The notes under the pieces are model-generated. The model was not told the origin of the DNA, did no database searches, and was given only the letters and a program-made list of their open reading frames with translations. Below are positions 54,652 through 64,000 of a stretch of DNA of 64,000 nucleotides, piece by piece. The position numbers and the translations under genes were made by a program. Every line of letters starts with the position of its first letter. Positions within the stretch are counted from its first letter, which is position 1. This stretch comes from Chitinophaga sancti (GTDB lineage: Bacteria > Bacteroidota > Bacteroidia > Chitinophagales > Chitinophagaceae), in contig NZ_CP139247.1 of assembly GCF_034087045.1 (NCBI RefSeq), positions 6,288,001 to 6,352,000 of the forward strand, in the 5' to 3' direction.

Positions 54652-55641
54652 TTATTGAAAAATGTAAAAACTAAACAACGCATAAGATGTCACCCCTTTT
54701 CTGGCGGGTGCGCTTAAAGGATCATTCGAATCTGTCACCAGCTTTACCCCCATGAGGTAAAAGGTACCTGGCTTAAATGCGGAATAGTTACTGAATGATA
54801 CTGTGAGACTATCTTTGCTGTACAAAGTATTGGGGGCTACAGTCGCACTGGATTTCGTAATTGCATAAGTACCCTCGGGGAACCGTTCGTAGGTCGTATA
54901 TGCTGCTGCTGAAAAAGCAGTGATGAGTGAATCGCTAACGTCTGTCACTGCATAGGCATGCAATTCATCAGAAGGATAACTCACCCCTGCCGCCACACTT
55001 ATGTTAAGGGAAGCCGGACCAATAGGCTGACCGGAGGCATCTTTCGAAAGGTATAACCCCCAGTACTGGCTACCATTTCGTGCGTAGGGATAACTATACC
55101 CGAAACTGGAGCCTCCATTAATATAAAGATTCACCGGTGAAATGGTCACCATCATTTTGAAGAACACGATAGATGTAGAAATCTGTCCTCCATTATTAGC
55201 AGTCAGTCTGACCGGAACCAGGTAGAGGGTGCTGTCTTTCAGTTTTGATGCATCATTTAATGTGATGTACAGCGAATCTGTAGCCGTAATTTCACCGGCA
55301 GCAATCCGGTAGCTTCCGTTAAATGATGGCAGAAAAGCAGTTGCACTAATGGAAGGATTGGTTTCATTGTATAATGTATTGTAAGAAGCAATGAGCGAGG
55401 TATCAATAGTAGCCGTCACCACCGTCTCTCCCGAAGCTTTGCCTGTCAGGGACACCGGAAATCCGCGGTAAGTCAGCGTTTTTTCTCCTGACGTTACTCC
55501 ATTTAAAATTATAGCGTTACCTGTCTCTATATAGGAATATTTGTAGGATCCTAATTCCCTTGCCAGCTCAGTCAGCGCATCATCTTTCTTCGTACAGGAC
55601 ACCAGTATTAATAATAATATTGCGACACCATATCTTTTCAT
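54652..55641 (-). CDS. DUF1735-type surface lipoprotein
   Basis: 329 residues from the ATG at 55641; a longer frame from 55686 would overlap SusD and add 15 residues before the signal peptide. Lipobox LILVSC. Two domains: an N-terminal beta domain with YSYIETGNAIILNG and KASGETVVTATIDTSLIASY (DUF1735, BT_3987-type) and a C-terminal lectin-like half. The family is glycan-binding in studied members but also occurs with peptide-type SusCD pairs. Confidence 0.78.
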   Translation of the reverse strand: MKRYGVAILLLILVSCTKKDDALTELARELGSYKYSYIETGNAIILNGVTSGEKTLTYRGFPVSLTGKASGETVVTATIDTSLIASYNTLYNETNPSISATAFLPSFNGSYRIAAGEITATDSLYITLNDASKLKDSTLYLVPVRLTANNGGQISTSIVFFKMMVTISPVNLYINGGSSFGYSYPYARNGSQYWGLYLSKDASGQPIGPASLNISVAAGVSYPSDELHAYAVTDVSDSLITAFSAAAYTTYERFPEGTYAITKSSATVAPNTLYSKDSLTVSFSNYSAFKPGTFYLMGVKLVTDSNDPLSAPARKGVTSYALFSFYIFQ

Positions 55642-55672
55642 AAATACATGCTGAATTTTGATGAGATAAAAT

Positions 55673-57049
55673 TTATTGTCTGACATTCTGCACCATATTA
55701 GGATTGTTGGCCAGTACTGTTTGCGTAAATGGCATTACGTACCTGCCGGACAAAGGTGGTAAGGTGGCTATCACCGTACTGTCATCCTGCTTCCTGGTCA
55801 GGGTAACCTGCGTATTGGTATTCACATTGAAGCGCTTCAGATCGAATAGGCGTAACCCACCACGTACAAACAACTCACGACGGCGTTCTCTCAATACATA
55901 ACTCAAAGCAGTATCTGCATTACCCGTTGTTAAAGCCACATAAGACCTGATCCTTTTAGCAGCCAGCGTATTGACAAGGGTTACAGCTCCGGTAGCATCT
56001 CCTTTACGGGCCAGGCATTCAGCTTTTGTCAGCATTACTTCGGGAACGCTTACGCTGAAGTCAGAAAACAAGGTAGTGGCACCATTGTAAGTAGACGTTC
56101 TGTAATAATATCCACTGAGCCGGGTATTATACCTTCCATCATAGTAAGACAGTAAGGAATAGAGGGAGGAACTTAGCTGGAAAGAATAATTAGACAGTGA
56201 ATAGAAATTCCGCTCATATGCCACCTTGGCCATGAGGATTTCAGGGTTTGTGCGCAGGTCTATCAACTGTGTGGGACCTGAATAACTTGATGAAATATCC
56301 ATGAGGGAACCAGCCAATGCCAATGAAGAATCTGCATATAATAATGCGGAATCAAAAGCAGCCTTATAGAGATAAGCACGAGACAATAGTGCATAGCCTG
56401 CGGCCTTTCCGGGATGGATAATATTACGGCCCATACCTGACAGATAAGGGTTATTCACCGCCTGTCGCAAATCAGTGATCACTTTGTCATACACCTCTTG
56501 TACAGTTGCCCTGGATGGCTTGGCAGATGCATCTGGTGACAGCACTAAAGGCACTGCCAGATCAGTTGTTGCGGTCGCACTGTTATATCCGGCCCCGTAA
56601 ATATTCGCCAGTTGTAAATAATAGTAGCTTCGCTGAATGAGCGCCTGTGAGATCACATTACTCCGGTTCTCCACGGTATTAACAGAATCCTGTGGTGCGG
56701 AACCAACCCTGCTCATGATAATATTCATTTGCAGAATACGGGTATAAGAGCTGTTATACATGTAATCTTCATCAGCAGGATTCCATATCACATTGCTCCA
56801 CAGGTAAGTGCGGGTATAAAAATTATCCTGCCCGCTCAATTCCACATCTGTCAAACGCACATCATCACTCATCAGATCAGACAGCATATAATTGCCAATA
56901 GCCAGTGAGTCTGAATTCAACATCTCCTGGAAGTCAGCTATAGTCGTAGGATTAACAGTCTGTGTAGATGGATTCACATCAAGGAATTTTTTACAACCGG
57001 TGAACACAATTACCATCAGTAAAAAACAAATCAACTTATTCATTGCCAT
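55673..57049 (-). CDS. SusD family lipoprotein
   Basis: 458 residues (or 456 from the ATG at 57043). Lipobox VFTGC, then KKFLDVNPSTQTVNPTTIAD, helical core with LIQRSYYYLQLANIYGAGYN and RRRELFVRGGLRLFDLKRFN near the end. It starts 18 bases after the SusC stop. Short, like the SusD of region 4. Confidence 0.92.
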   Translation of the reverse strand: MAMNKLICFLLMVIVFTGCKKFLDVNPSTQTVNPTTIADFQEMLNSDSLAIGNYMLSDLMSDDVRLTDVELSGQDNFYTRTYLWSNVIWNPADEDYMYNSSYTRILQMNIIMSRVGSAPQDSVNTVENRSNVISQALIQRSYYYLQLANIYGAGYNSATATTDLAVPLVLSPDASAKPSRATVQEVYDKVITDLRQAVNNPYLSGMGRNIIHPGKAAGYALLSRAYLYKAAFDSALLYADSSLALAGSLMDISSSYSGPTQLIDLRTNPEILMAKVAYERNFYSLSNYSFQLSSSLYSLLSYYDGRYNTRLSGYYYRTSTYNGATTLFSDFSVSVPEVMLTKAECLARKGDATGAVTLVNTLAAKRIRSYVALTTGNADTALSYVLRERRRELFVRGGLRLFDLKRFNVNTNTQVTLTRKQDDSTVIATLPPLSGRYVMPFTQTVLANNPNMVQNVRQ

Positions 57050-57067
57050 GTGTTTAAAGATTCAACA

Positions 57068-60000
57068 TTAGAGACCGATCATGAAACTGCATGAATACTG
57101 CTTGGGGATAGGCATTCCCATCACACCATTAGAACCGACCACGGTGGGATCCATATGGTATTTATTTTGCGTCCACATGGCCAGGTTCTGTCCCTGAAGG
57201 GTAACCAGCGCACTGTTCAGTTTCATTCTTTTCACCAGCTGCTGAGGGAACCGCCAGCCAATCATTATTTCCTGCAAGCGGATGAAGTTGGCGGACATCA
57301 CACTATTCGTTGAATTGTTCGTAACAAAACCACGGAAACTACTGGCGCCATCTTTTGTCATCGCAGGAACATCTGTATGTAATTCATCTCCTTCTTTTTT
57401 CCATCTATACCGGATCAAACTGCTATTGGCCACATCAGTAGACGGTGTAGGGATAAATCTTTTCATCACAGCACCCCAGCTAAAGGTCAGTGCGGCTCTT
57501 CCAAAAAAGGATCCCCAGGCCACTTCATGTATAAATCCACCGTTCCATGGAGCTCTCAGTACACCAGCATAGGTCAATGAAGTAGCGAGGGTAGTACTGT
57601 CCAATACAGCTGTTTTTTTGCCTTCTTTATCATAGATCTGGGGATTGCCCTTGTTATCCAGACCAGCCCATTTAAAGGCCCAGAGATTGCTTGTATTATA
57701 ACCGTCACGGTAAGCTGTGGCATAAGCATCGGTTGCGGTAAAACCCGGGGTAGGTACCGACTTTGCCATATTGACATTGTAGGCCCCGTTTAACGTAACG
57801 GTGTAGGAAAATTTCGTTGTCTTTACAAAATCAGACTTCAGGAAAAACTCTACCCCTTTATTCACGATATTGCTATAGGCTACCTGGCTGCTAAGGCCAC
57901 TGGATGCATCTGCAGCGACGGAGATACTACTGTTCACACCTGATGAGGTGCGGTTATAATACCTTACATCCAGCATATACTGGTCATGGAGAATCCCGAT
58001 CCGGCCCCTTGCTTCATAATTGAGGTTTCGGGGTGGCAACGTAGTGAATGTGCTGTTGGTCGCCATAGTATAAGAACCGCCTCCGGCCACATTGGTACCC
58101 ATCATTAAATCCAATCCCTGATAAGAGCTGATATTCTGTATCAAACCTTCAATATCCAAAGTACTTATGAGGTTAGAATGAAAGTATTTTTCTTTTGCCA
58201 GGTTATATTTCAGTACGCCATTGACCTGCGATTGTCCTTCAGGAGATTTATTGTAAGTAACTATGGTGCTGAATAATCCTTTGCGCAGGTTAGCTTTCAG
58301 GGATGCACTTACATAATGAATTAACGCACTGCTATCGCCTGCCGTTGTAAAGTCAGTACTACCTGTATTGCTCAACCCTGTCATCTTTTGGGAGTTATAT
58401 CCAACAGACAATTCATATCTTCCTCTACCCAAACCCACTTTCACACGCTGATAAATATTCCGGGTAGATTGACCATTCTGTTGGGAAGGTGAATAACCAT
58501 TTACCCATATTCCATAGTCATCCCAATACACCTGCTGGTATCTGCTGGTAGAAAAATTGACAGGCAGATCGGGCATCAGCATGGTCATAATACCTGTAGC
58601 AACTGCCACATCATCGATCCATTTGTTGACGGGTTCTTTGAACAATTCAACACTACCCTCTAAGTTATAATTCGTCAAAGTGGAGTACTTTGAAGTCTGG
58701 CCATAGTTTGGGTTCAGCACACTGTTATAACGGCCGGACAAGGTGAATCGCTTATTGTATGCATATTTTGCTGCCCCGTTCCAGTTGATATTTCTTGAAT
58801 TTGTATTCAGTAAATTGACAGGCACGACCAGGCTGGAAGGATAGACGGTAGCCCCCTGGCCGGCAAACAATGCATAATAGTTTGCGATAGAAGCATCCGG
58901 ATCAGGGGTAGGCAGATATATAGGCGCACCGGTACCGGTAGTTGAATTATAACCATACAATACATAATTGCCAGGGCGTCTGTAACCTACGCTGGCAGCG
59001 CCTCCGCCTACAGATAGTTCAATCTCATTCCTGCCGGATGTTTTATTGTACGATAAACCGGATCGCACGTTCCACTCTTTGTTAGTGCTTTTAGTCCTGT
59101 TCAGGATATCACCATACGGTACATAAAACTTCACCCCGTTTTGATAATACTGACCATATTGATTGACCAGTTGCCTGACGTAACTGGATGATTTGTCATA
59201 AAATAAATCGGTGGTATTATCCTGTAACGTATTTAACACCGAAGCACTCCATTGTAATCCGGGTAGCAATTTCCAGCTGAAGTTTAACCTGGATTGGGCC
59301 TGCAGACTTTTATCCGTCGAATTATTCACCCGTGCATCCTCCAGCAGGTTCACCCCATTGTTATAGTAGCCTTTGCTCATAATAATATCATTCGCATCAG
59401 GGTTGAACGATGAATAATCGTATACATATTTCCCGTTATTATCGAGCAACATCTGGTAAGGCTGTATCGTTAAGTTGCTGGGATTTACACTATAGCCTGC
59501 GCGACTTTTCACACTGGCCACATATAAAGTCCAGTTGACATTCAGGTTGTCATGCAGCAGGTTAAAACTATTATTGGCATTCAGGCTAACGGTTCTGCTT
59601 GACCCGTTCAGCGCATTATCACTGTTGGTGGCGTACCCGCCGATTAAGGAGAATTTATATTTATTGGTGCTCCCGATTACAGAGAGGGAATGATTCTGGT
59701 TAAATGAATTTTGCTGCAGCATGTTCAGCTGAGCGGAGTTGTCAAGTCGTCCCAGCGAATCCCAGCTAGCATTAAACCCTTCCTGCGTAATCATATTATT
59801 ATGCAGTTTGCTGAGCAACCTGGCAGCCGGTGTGATCTGGAAGGTGTTGTTGGGGTTATAGGTGTTTTGGTTAAATAAAGTATCTGATTGTCTTACATAG
59901 TCCAGCACATCTCCTGTGGAGGGTAGATAAAGTTTTTCCCTGTTAAATTTAGGTGCAGGGGTGTAGTATAAATTTACGGAGTAGTTGACATGGATCTCCC

Positions 60001-61165
60001 CGATTTTGCCTTGTTTGGTTCTCACCATGATGATCCCATTTATGGCTTTAGGGCCCCATTTCACGAGTTCCTTTGGGTCTTTGACCACTTCTACCGATTC
60101 TACATTGCTCATTGGAAAATCGGCGGGGAAACCCTCTCTTGGAAAGCCATCAATTACGATCAGCATTCCATCTGTATTGCCGGCAAATGAGTTGGAGCCA
60201 CGTAATTCAGGCACCAGTGTAGTAGAAACCCGGGTAGAAAAGCGAACCTGGTAGATGTTTTTATTCATCCATGTGGGAAAATTGCCGGAGAGAAATGCAT
60301 CCAATACTAACTGACCATAAGAAGGATAGGCTTTCAAAAACTGTTCTGGCGTCATAAATGTCCAGAGCAGTCTTGGATTATACACCCCAATACTGGTAAT
60401 TGATCTGACGGTCGTACTTCTCGTTTGCAAACTCAATCCCGGCACAGTGCCCTGTAAGACCTGTCCCAGGTTCATATAGCTACGGTTAGTCAGGTCTATC
60501 TGCAGGGTGGGATCTTTCACCTTTGCAGTATTAGAAATATTGACAGCACCTAAAGTGGTTTCTAATTGTTCCAGGTTGATAGATAAACGACCCATGTTTG
60601 TCTGGACCTTTACCTTGTAAGGTTTAAAGCCAACATAGGAGATAGAAAGGATACTTCCCCTGGGAACAGCGATCACAAAACGACCATCCCTGTTGGTGGT
60701 CACACCAGCAGAGCCATTCAGTGCTTTTACAGAAGCACCGATCAGCACAGATCCGTCTGCACCACTCACCTGCCCTGTTACTACCACCGTGGTATCTTCT
60801 GCCATTTGCTGAGACAGGTTTTCCTTCGGCCTTTCAGTAATAATGATATTACGGTCTACAATTTTGTAGGTAACAGGCTGACCGTCGAAACAGCGGGCCA
60901 GTACAGCAGACAATGGTTGATTGGAAAATGACGCAGTAATAGGCCGTGTATTTTTCATTAGCTCCTTTGTATACACGATTCCATAACCACTTTGTGCCTT
61001 GATAGTAGTTAATACCGATTGTAAGCTGGCATTGTTTACACTGAATGAAATAGAAGACTGCGCAATGACGTCGGGCATGAAGAGCATCAATTGCAGCACC
61101 AGATATCCCCGGGTAAAGACAATACATAGCCGTCTCCACATCCGTGAAGTAATTTTTAGATTCAT
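57068..61165 (-). CDS. Very large SusC receptor with STN domain and enlarged plug
   Basis: About 1365 residues from the ATG at 61165; an ATG at 61198 adds 11 non-signal residues. Signal peptide; STN domain (about 40-115; NNASLQSVLTTIKAQSGYGI, YKIVDRNIIITERP); regulatory-like domain (VSGADGSVLIGASVKALNGS); plug; barrel of about 950 residues. The plug carries an extra stretch of about 70 residues (TFMTPEQFLKAYPSYG, NFPTWMNKNIYQVRF) between GLSLQTRS and ELRGSNSF, where standard SusC proteins go straight to the RGxSS motif. STN links it to the FecR directly upstream. Confidence 0.93.
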   Translation of the reverse strand: MNLKITSRMWRRLCIVFTRGYLVLQLMLFMPDVIAQSSISFSVNNASLQSVLTTIKAQSGYGIVYTKELMKNTRPITASFSNQPLSAVLARCFDGQPVTYKIVDRNIIITERPKENLSQQMAEDTTVVVTGQVSGADGSVLIGASVKALNGSAGVTTNRDGRFVIAVPRGSILSISYVGFKPYKVKVQTNMGRLSINLEQLETTLGAVNISNTAKVKDPTLQIDLTNRSYMNLGQVLQGTVPGLSLQTRSTTVRSITSIGVYNPRLLWTFMTPEQFLKAYPSYGQLVLDAFLSGNFPTWMNKNIYQVRFSTRVSTTLVPELRGSNSFAGNTDGMLIVIDGFPREGFPADFPMSNVESVEVVKDPKELVKWGPKAINGIIMVRTKQGKIGEIHVNYSVNLYYTPAPKFNREKLYLPSTGDVLDYVRQSDTLFNQNTYNPNNTFQITPAARLLSKLHNNMITQEGFNASWDSLGRLDNSAQLNMLQQNSFNQNHSLSVIGSTNKYKFSLIGGYATNSDNALNGSSRTVSLNANNSFNLLHDNLNVNWTLYVASVKSRAGYSVNPSNLTIQPYQMLLDNNGKYVYDYSSFNPDANDIIMSKGYYNNGVNLLEDARVNNSTDKSLQAQSRLNFSWKLLPGLQWSASVLNTLQDNTTDLFYDKSSSYVRQLVNQYGQYYQNGVKFYVPYGDILNRTKSTNKEWNVRSGLSYNKTSGRNEIELSVGGGAASVGYRRPGNYVLYGYNSTTGTGAPIYLPTPDPDASIANYYALFAGQGATVYPSSLVVPVNLLNTNSRNINWNGAAKYAYNKRFTLSGRYNSVLNPNYGQTSKYSTLTNYNLEGSVELFKEPVNKWIDDVAVATGIMTMLMPDLPVNFSTSRYQQVYWDDYGIWVNGYSPSQQNGQSTRNIYQRVKVGLGRGRYELSVGYNSQKMTGLSNTGSTDFTTAGDSSALIHYVSASLKANLRKGLFSTIVTYNKSPEGQSQVNGVLKYNLAKEKYFHSNLISTLDIEGLIQNISSYQGLDLMMGTNVAGGGSYTMATNSTFTTLPPRNLNYEARGRIGILHDQYMLDVRYYNRTSSGVNSSISVAADASSGLSSQVAYSNIVNKGVEFFLKSDFVKTTKFSYTVTLNGAYNVNMAKSVPTPGFTATDAYATAYRDGYNTSNLWAFKWAGLDNKGNPQIYDKEGKKTAVLDSTTLATSLTYAGVLRAPWNGGFIHEVAWGSFFGRAALTFSWGAVMKRFIPTPSTDVANSSLIRYRWKKEGDELHTDVPAMTKDGASSFRGFVTNNSTNSVMSANFIRLQEIMIGWRFPQQLVKRMKLNSALVTLQGQNLAMWTQNKYHMDPTVVGSNGVMGMPIPKQYSCSFMIGL

Positions 61166-61238
61166 AGTCGGAGGATTAAGGACCGTAACGCTGGCCACAC
61201 GTCTACGGCTTTTTTTGGTTGATTATTAAATGTTGGTT

Positions 61239-62411
61239 TTATCTGAACGGCAAAACTGTTACTACATCACCATCTATTCTAAATTTGGCTGATTTTGTCA
61301 GCATGATCATCTCTAATATCTTCTTTAACGGCACCTCTCTGCTGATTTCAATAGTTACACCTGTGGCAGTATTGAAATCGCCTGCATATGCTACATCTAC
61401 ATTATACCAGCGCGACAGTTCCTCCATAATGTCCCTGAGATCTGCATCTCTTAATATAATCTGTTTGTTTTTCCAGGCGGTTACCTGCTCGATATCGGCA
61501 TTGGTGATACTCAGCCCACCGTTACCAGATCTGGCCATTTGTCCGGGTTGCAGGACCTGTCCTTTACTACCTTTGGATGCTACTCTGACAGCGCCATTTA
61601 CCAGTGTGGTATAGGTAATAGCAGGTTGATAGGCTCTTACATCAAAGGAAGTTCCCAATACCTGTACTTCCGTACCATTGACTGTTACAATGAAAGGTCG
61701 CTTCGGGTCGTGTGTCACTTCGAAATAAGCTTCACCGGTCAGTTGTACTTCACGTTGATTCCCTGAAAACCGGTTCGGGAACCTGATGGAAGAAGCTGCA
61801 TTTAACCATACTACAGTACCATCACCAAGCACTAATTTATACTCTCCCCCTTTGGGTGTGATCAGCGTATTATAAGTCGGCATTTCTTTGGTGTTGTTTT
61901 TTGCCTGGTATGACAATACACCTTGCTGTTGTTGTACCTGTACACCATTGCCCTCCGTAAAACTGGAATCGCGCGCTTTGTCTAACCCGATTGTATGGCC
62001 ATTGGCCATTACGAGGCGGGCTTTTGTGGTGCCGGGAGGAACTTCGTTGCCAATGACAACGTACTCCATGGCTGGTTCTTTTGGCACCTTCAGGTATTGC
62101 AGACCGGCGGCGATCATCATTAAAATAGCTGCTGCTGCAGACAGGTAAACGAATGTGCGTCGCTGTTTGTTCTTCTTTATTTTATGATGAATTGAGCCGA
62201 TCACATTTTCCATATTATAATTATGGAATGGTGTGGAAGTCCATTCATTAGTTGCGCCTTGTGAAATTTCGGCCCATAGTACCCTGTTCTTTTCAGATAG
62301 GTTGATCCATGCATCCAACTCCGCCTGTTCATCTGGCGTGATATTGCCTGCAATGTACTTTTTTACTAAAGCAGCGATCCGAAATGGCAATTCTAATGGT
62401 GGTTTGCTCAT
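61239..62411 (-). CDS. FecR family anti-sigma factor
   Basis: 390 residues from the second of two adjacent ATGs (62414, 62411). Cytoplasmic domain with sigma-contact helices (about 1-85), one transmembrane segment (FVYLSAAAAILMMIAAGLQY), FecR domain (LGDGTVVWLNAASSIRFPN, VLGTSFDVRAY), and the C-terminal DUF4974 domain (DIMEELSRWYNVDVAYAG). It lies between the sigma gene and the SusC gene, in the normal order. Confidence 0.93.
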   Translation of the reverse strand: MSKPPLELPFRIAALVKKYIAGNITPDEQAELDAWINLSEKNRVLWAEISQGATNEWTSTPFHNYNMENVIGSIHHKIKKNKQRRTFVYLSAAAAILMMIAAGLQYLKVPKEPAMEYVVIGNEVPPGTTKARLVMANGHTIGLDKARDSSFTEGNGVQVQQQQGVLSYQAKNNTKEMPTYNTLITPKGGEYKLVLGDGTVVWLNAASSIRFPNRFSGNQREVQLTGEAYFEVTHDPKRPFIVTVNGTEVQVLGTSFDVRAYQPAITYTTLVNGAVRVASKGSKGQVLQPGQMARSGNGGLSITNADIEQVTAWKNKQIILRDADLRDIMEELSRWYNVDVAYAGDFNTATGVTIEISREVPLKKILEMIMLTKSAKFRIDGDVVTVLPFR

Positions 62412-62467
62412 CATAATATAATAACACCAAATGGATGGTATTCATCTAAAGGGTTTGAAGAAATATT

Positions 62468-63001
62468 TCAAATAAATAACAGCAGGAAAGTAAATGCTTT
62501 GTCAGACAGTGATTTTTTAAGCAGAGAAAGGCCTCTGGCTTTCTGATTGCGAACGGTACTTTCGGTGATATTCAATTGGTTGGCGATTTCATCGGTGCTT
62601 TTGCCTTCCTGGAAGGTCATTTTTATCACTTTCTTACATTGTTCCGGCAGGGTGTTGATGGCGAGGTCGATATCTCTCCATACTTCTGCGAGGATGATGT
62701 TGTTGGTGATGTCGTCTTCAGGGATGGGGGCGAGCGGGATGGATTCTTCGCGTTGTTGTTTTCTTTTAGTGTCCCGGATGTAGTTAAGGCAGCGGTTTCT
62801 GGCAGATAGGTACAGGAAGTTTCTGATGTTGGTATCGTTGTCAAAGTTTTGTTCTTTTTCCCATAGTTTGACGAATACATCCTGGGCTATTTCCTGTGCT
62901 ACGGCATGGTTGTCGATTATTTTTTCTGCAAAAAAGACGATAGCCGGGTAATAGTGTTTTACCACGGTATTAAATTCAGATGTTCTAGCTGTCCCAAACA
63001 T
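62468..63001 (-). CDS. ECF-type sigma factor
   Basis: 177 residues from the ATG at 63001 (a longer frame from 63028 is unlikely). Region 2: FNTVVKHYYPAIVFFAEKII and AQEIAQDVFVKLWEKEQNFD; region 4: LPEQCKKVIKMTFQEGKSTD and LNITESTVRNQKARGL. FecR begins 56 bases downstream. This is the conventional sigma-FecR-SusC-SusD arrangement, unlike region 4. Confidence 0.93.
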   Translation of the reverse strand: MFGTARTSEFNTVVKHYYPAIVFFAEKIIDNHAVAQEIAQDVFVKLWEKEQNFDNDTNIRNFLYLSARNRCLNYIRDTKRKQQREESIPLAPIPEDDITNNIILAEVWRDIDLAINTLPEQCKKVIKMTFQEGKSTDEIANQLNITESTVRNQKARGLSLLKKSLSDKAFTFLLLFI

Positions 63002-63054
63002 ATTAACGGCCTTGCGGTTAAAATACAAAAAGTATGGGGTTTTTAGAATGTTTT

Positions 63055-63717
63055 TTATTGTATTTGGGGTACAGCCATCTCAAAGGCAGTATAAAATTGG
63101 ATTAATTTGACACGAACCTGATCTGTTGTTTGGGCCTCGTATTCAATATCAGTTAAATATGGACCAAGATATTCTTTCCTTATATCTATGATAGGTTCAA
63201 AGTTTAAGCCCAGACAGGTTAGATCATGACGCACTTTTTCCTGCGTTGCGAAGTCAAGGTATCTGTTGGGAACAAAAATGTGATCGGTTAATTTATATTC
63301 AAGGTATATATTGGGATCAAAGGTTGTCGGATCTGGTTTTAATAAACCATTAGGACGGTGTTCCCTTTTATCTTTCACATTCAGGTCAGCGTCTATGAGG
63401 AAGAAATTATCCTAGTCCCGGCCTTTGGTGTTTTTTAAAGTTGCGTCGTAATGGTCTAATTGTCCGGAAAACTGGAATTGCTGAAAAGTACCTTCTGCCC
63501 ATTTTCCGGGGGCACATTTACGATGGTCCTGCATTCTTCTTTCCGAATATGCGCATAGTTCTGCTTGTAACCATATGAGGTTGGCGACTATGTCGTAATA
63601 ATATTTAAAGCTGGAAGAAGTGTATTTGGGATGAGATTTGCCTTTTTGGGCTAAATCATCCAGCCTGTTTTCTAATATTTTCACTGCTTTTTGAATCGAT
63701 ACAATATCATTAGACAT
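63055..63717 (-). pseudogene. Unknown gene split by an in-frame TAG
   Basis: A start ATG at 63717 opens a frame (MSNDIVSIQKAVKILENRL) of 101 codons that ends at a TAG (63412-63414). The same frame continues at once through FFLIDADLNVKDKREHRPNG to a stop at 63055, adding 118 codons. The start codon available to the second half is only a GTG at 63378, 11 codons downstream of the TAG, and the intervening codons read as plausible protein. The simplest reading is one gene of about 220 codons with a nonsense mutation. The family is not recognised. Confidence 0.6.
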
Positions 63718-64000
63718 CTCAGCGACCTTCGAAATACCCTGCCGTATTTGATTTCCTCTTCCTGGTATTTTTGAATATCTTTTAAGATTTTTTTCCAGGC
63801 ATTGGCAGCTTTCTCAAATGAAAAATCTATTATCCAATTGTCAGCCAGATCCACTGTTTATGAAGGATCAATTTCGAGGGTATAATCCAACTCTGCCGGA
63901 AAATAAATAGAATTATTATTCTTATTTTCATAACACTTCTCCCATAATTCAGGTCCTTTATCTAAATCGACATTTTCACCATTGATGGATAAATTCTGCC
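63681..64000 (-). pseudogene. Unknown gene entering from the right edge, with in-frame TAA
   Basis: From the right edge the minus strand is open for 46 codons (INGENVDLDKGPELWEKCYE, AELDYTLEIDPS), then a TAA at 63858-63860, then open again for 58 codons (ADNWIIDFSFEKAANAWKKI, YGRVFRRSLRCLM) to a TGA at 63681. The end overlaps the start of the next gene at 63717. The continuation looks coding, so a nonsense mutation is likely; a separate small gene from GTG at 63854 is the alternative. Not recognised. Confidence 0.5.

Noticed and set aside
1..64000. CRISPR arrays, tRNA or rRNA genes, insertion sequences
   Set aside because: No regularly spaced repeats, no cloverleaf candidates and no transposase-like proteins were found when reading both strands.

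Overview
The window looks like a chromosomal segment of a Bacteroidota bacterium, most likely the Chitinophaga group. The evidence is several SusC/SusD outer-membrane uptake pairs, FecR/ECF-sigma regulation with STN-bearing SusC receptors, a type IX secretion C-terminal tail on a cellulase, Bacteroidetes-style TANNTTTG promoter boxes and very few Shine-Dalgarno sites. No rRNA, tRNA, CRISPR array, transposase or phage gene was recognised.

Layout. (1) 1-15490, minus strand: one long polysaccharide-utilisation operon reading SusD, DUF5004 lipoprotein, DUF4961 protein, SusC, SusD, SusC, a prolipoprotein diacylglyceryl transferase (Lgt), a beta-propeller protein and a GH92 mannosidase cut by the left edge. 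(2) 15689-22345, minus strand: GH38-like mannosidase, GH92 mannosidase, SGNH hydrolase and CE1-type esterase, with a divergent GH2 beta-mannosidase-like gene (22544-25039, plus). Regions 1 and 2 share a palindromic operator (core TAAACCGGTTTA, four copies), so they probably form one mannose-rich glycan regulon whose LacI-type regulator lies outside the window. (3) 25094-29981: DUF695 protein, an ATP-grasp enzyme, a CotH lipoprotein, a DUF4198 protein and a gene remnant. (4) 30130-40262, plus strand: FecR, STN-SusC, SusD, DUF4843 lipoprotein, PKD-like lipoprotein, TlpA oxidoreductase and an ECF sigma factor placed last, behind a terminator. (5) 40263-45431: a secreted GH5 cellulase with two near-identical discoidin domains and an unusual leader, then a deletion scar (remnants of two genes) and an FtsX/MacB-type permease. 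(6) 45428-49593: a GreA-like protein, a MarR-Rph pair (probable rifamycin phosphotransferase under its own repressor, with a clear operator) and an unknown protein with primase-like motifs. (7) 49780-63001, minus strand: ECF sigma, FecR, a very large STN-SusC, SusD, DUF1735 lipoprotein, four TlpA-type thioredoxins and a trypsin-like protease. (8) 63055-64000: two neighbouring reading frames each broken by an in-frame stop.

How the parts work together. Regions 1 and 2 carry the outer-membrane import, alpha-mannosidase (GH92, GH38-like), beta-mannosidase-like (GH2) and esterase functions expected for taking apart high-mannose glycans. Regions 4 and 7 have no glycosidase. Both join a sigma/FecR-controlled SusCD pair to thioredoxin-fold proteins, and region 7 adds a secreted protease. 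They look like uptake systems for a peptide or cysteine-rich substrate rather than a glycan; this is inference. The best candidates for undescribed biology are the thioredoxin/protease SusCD locus, the covarying tandem hairpins ahead of the cellulase, and the primase-like protein beside Rph.
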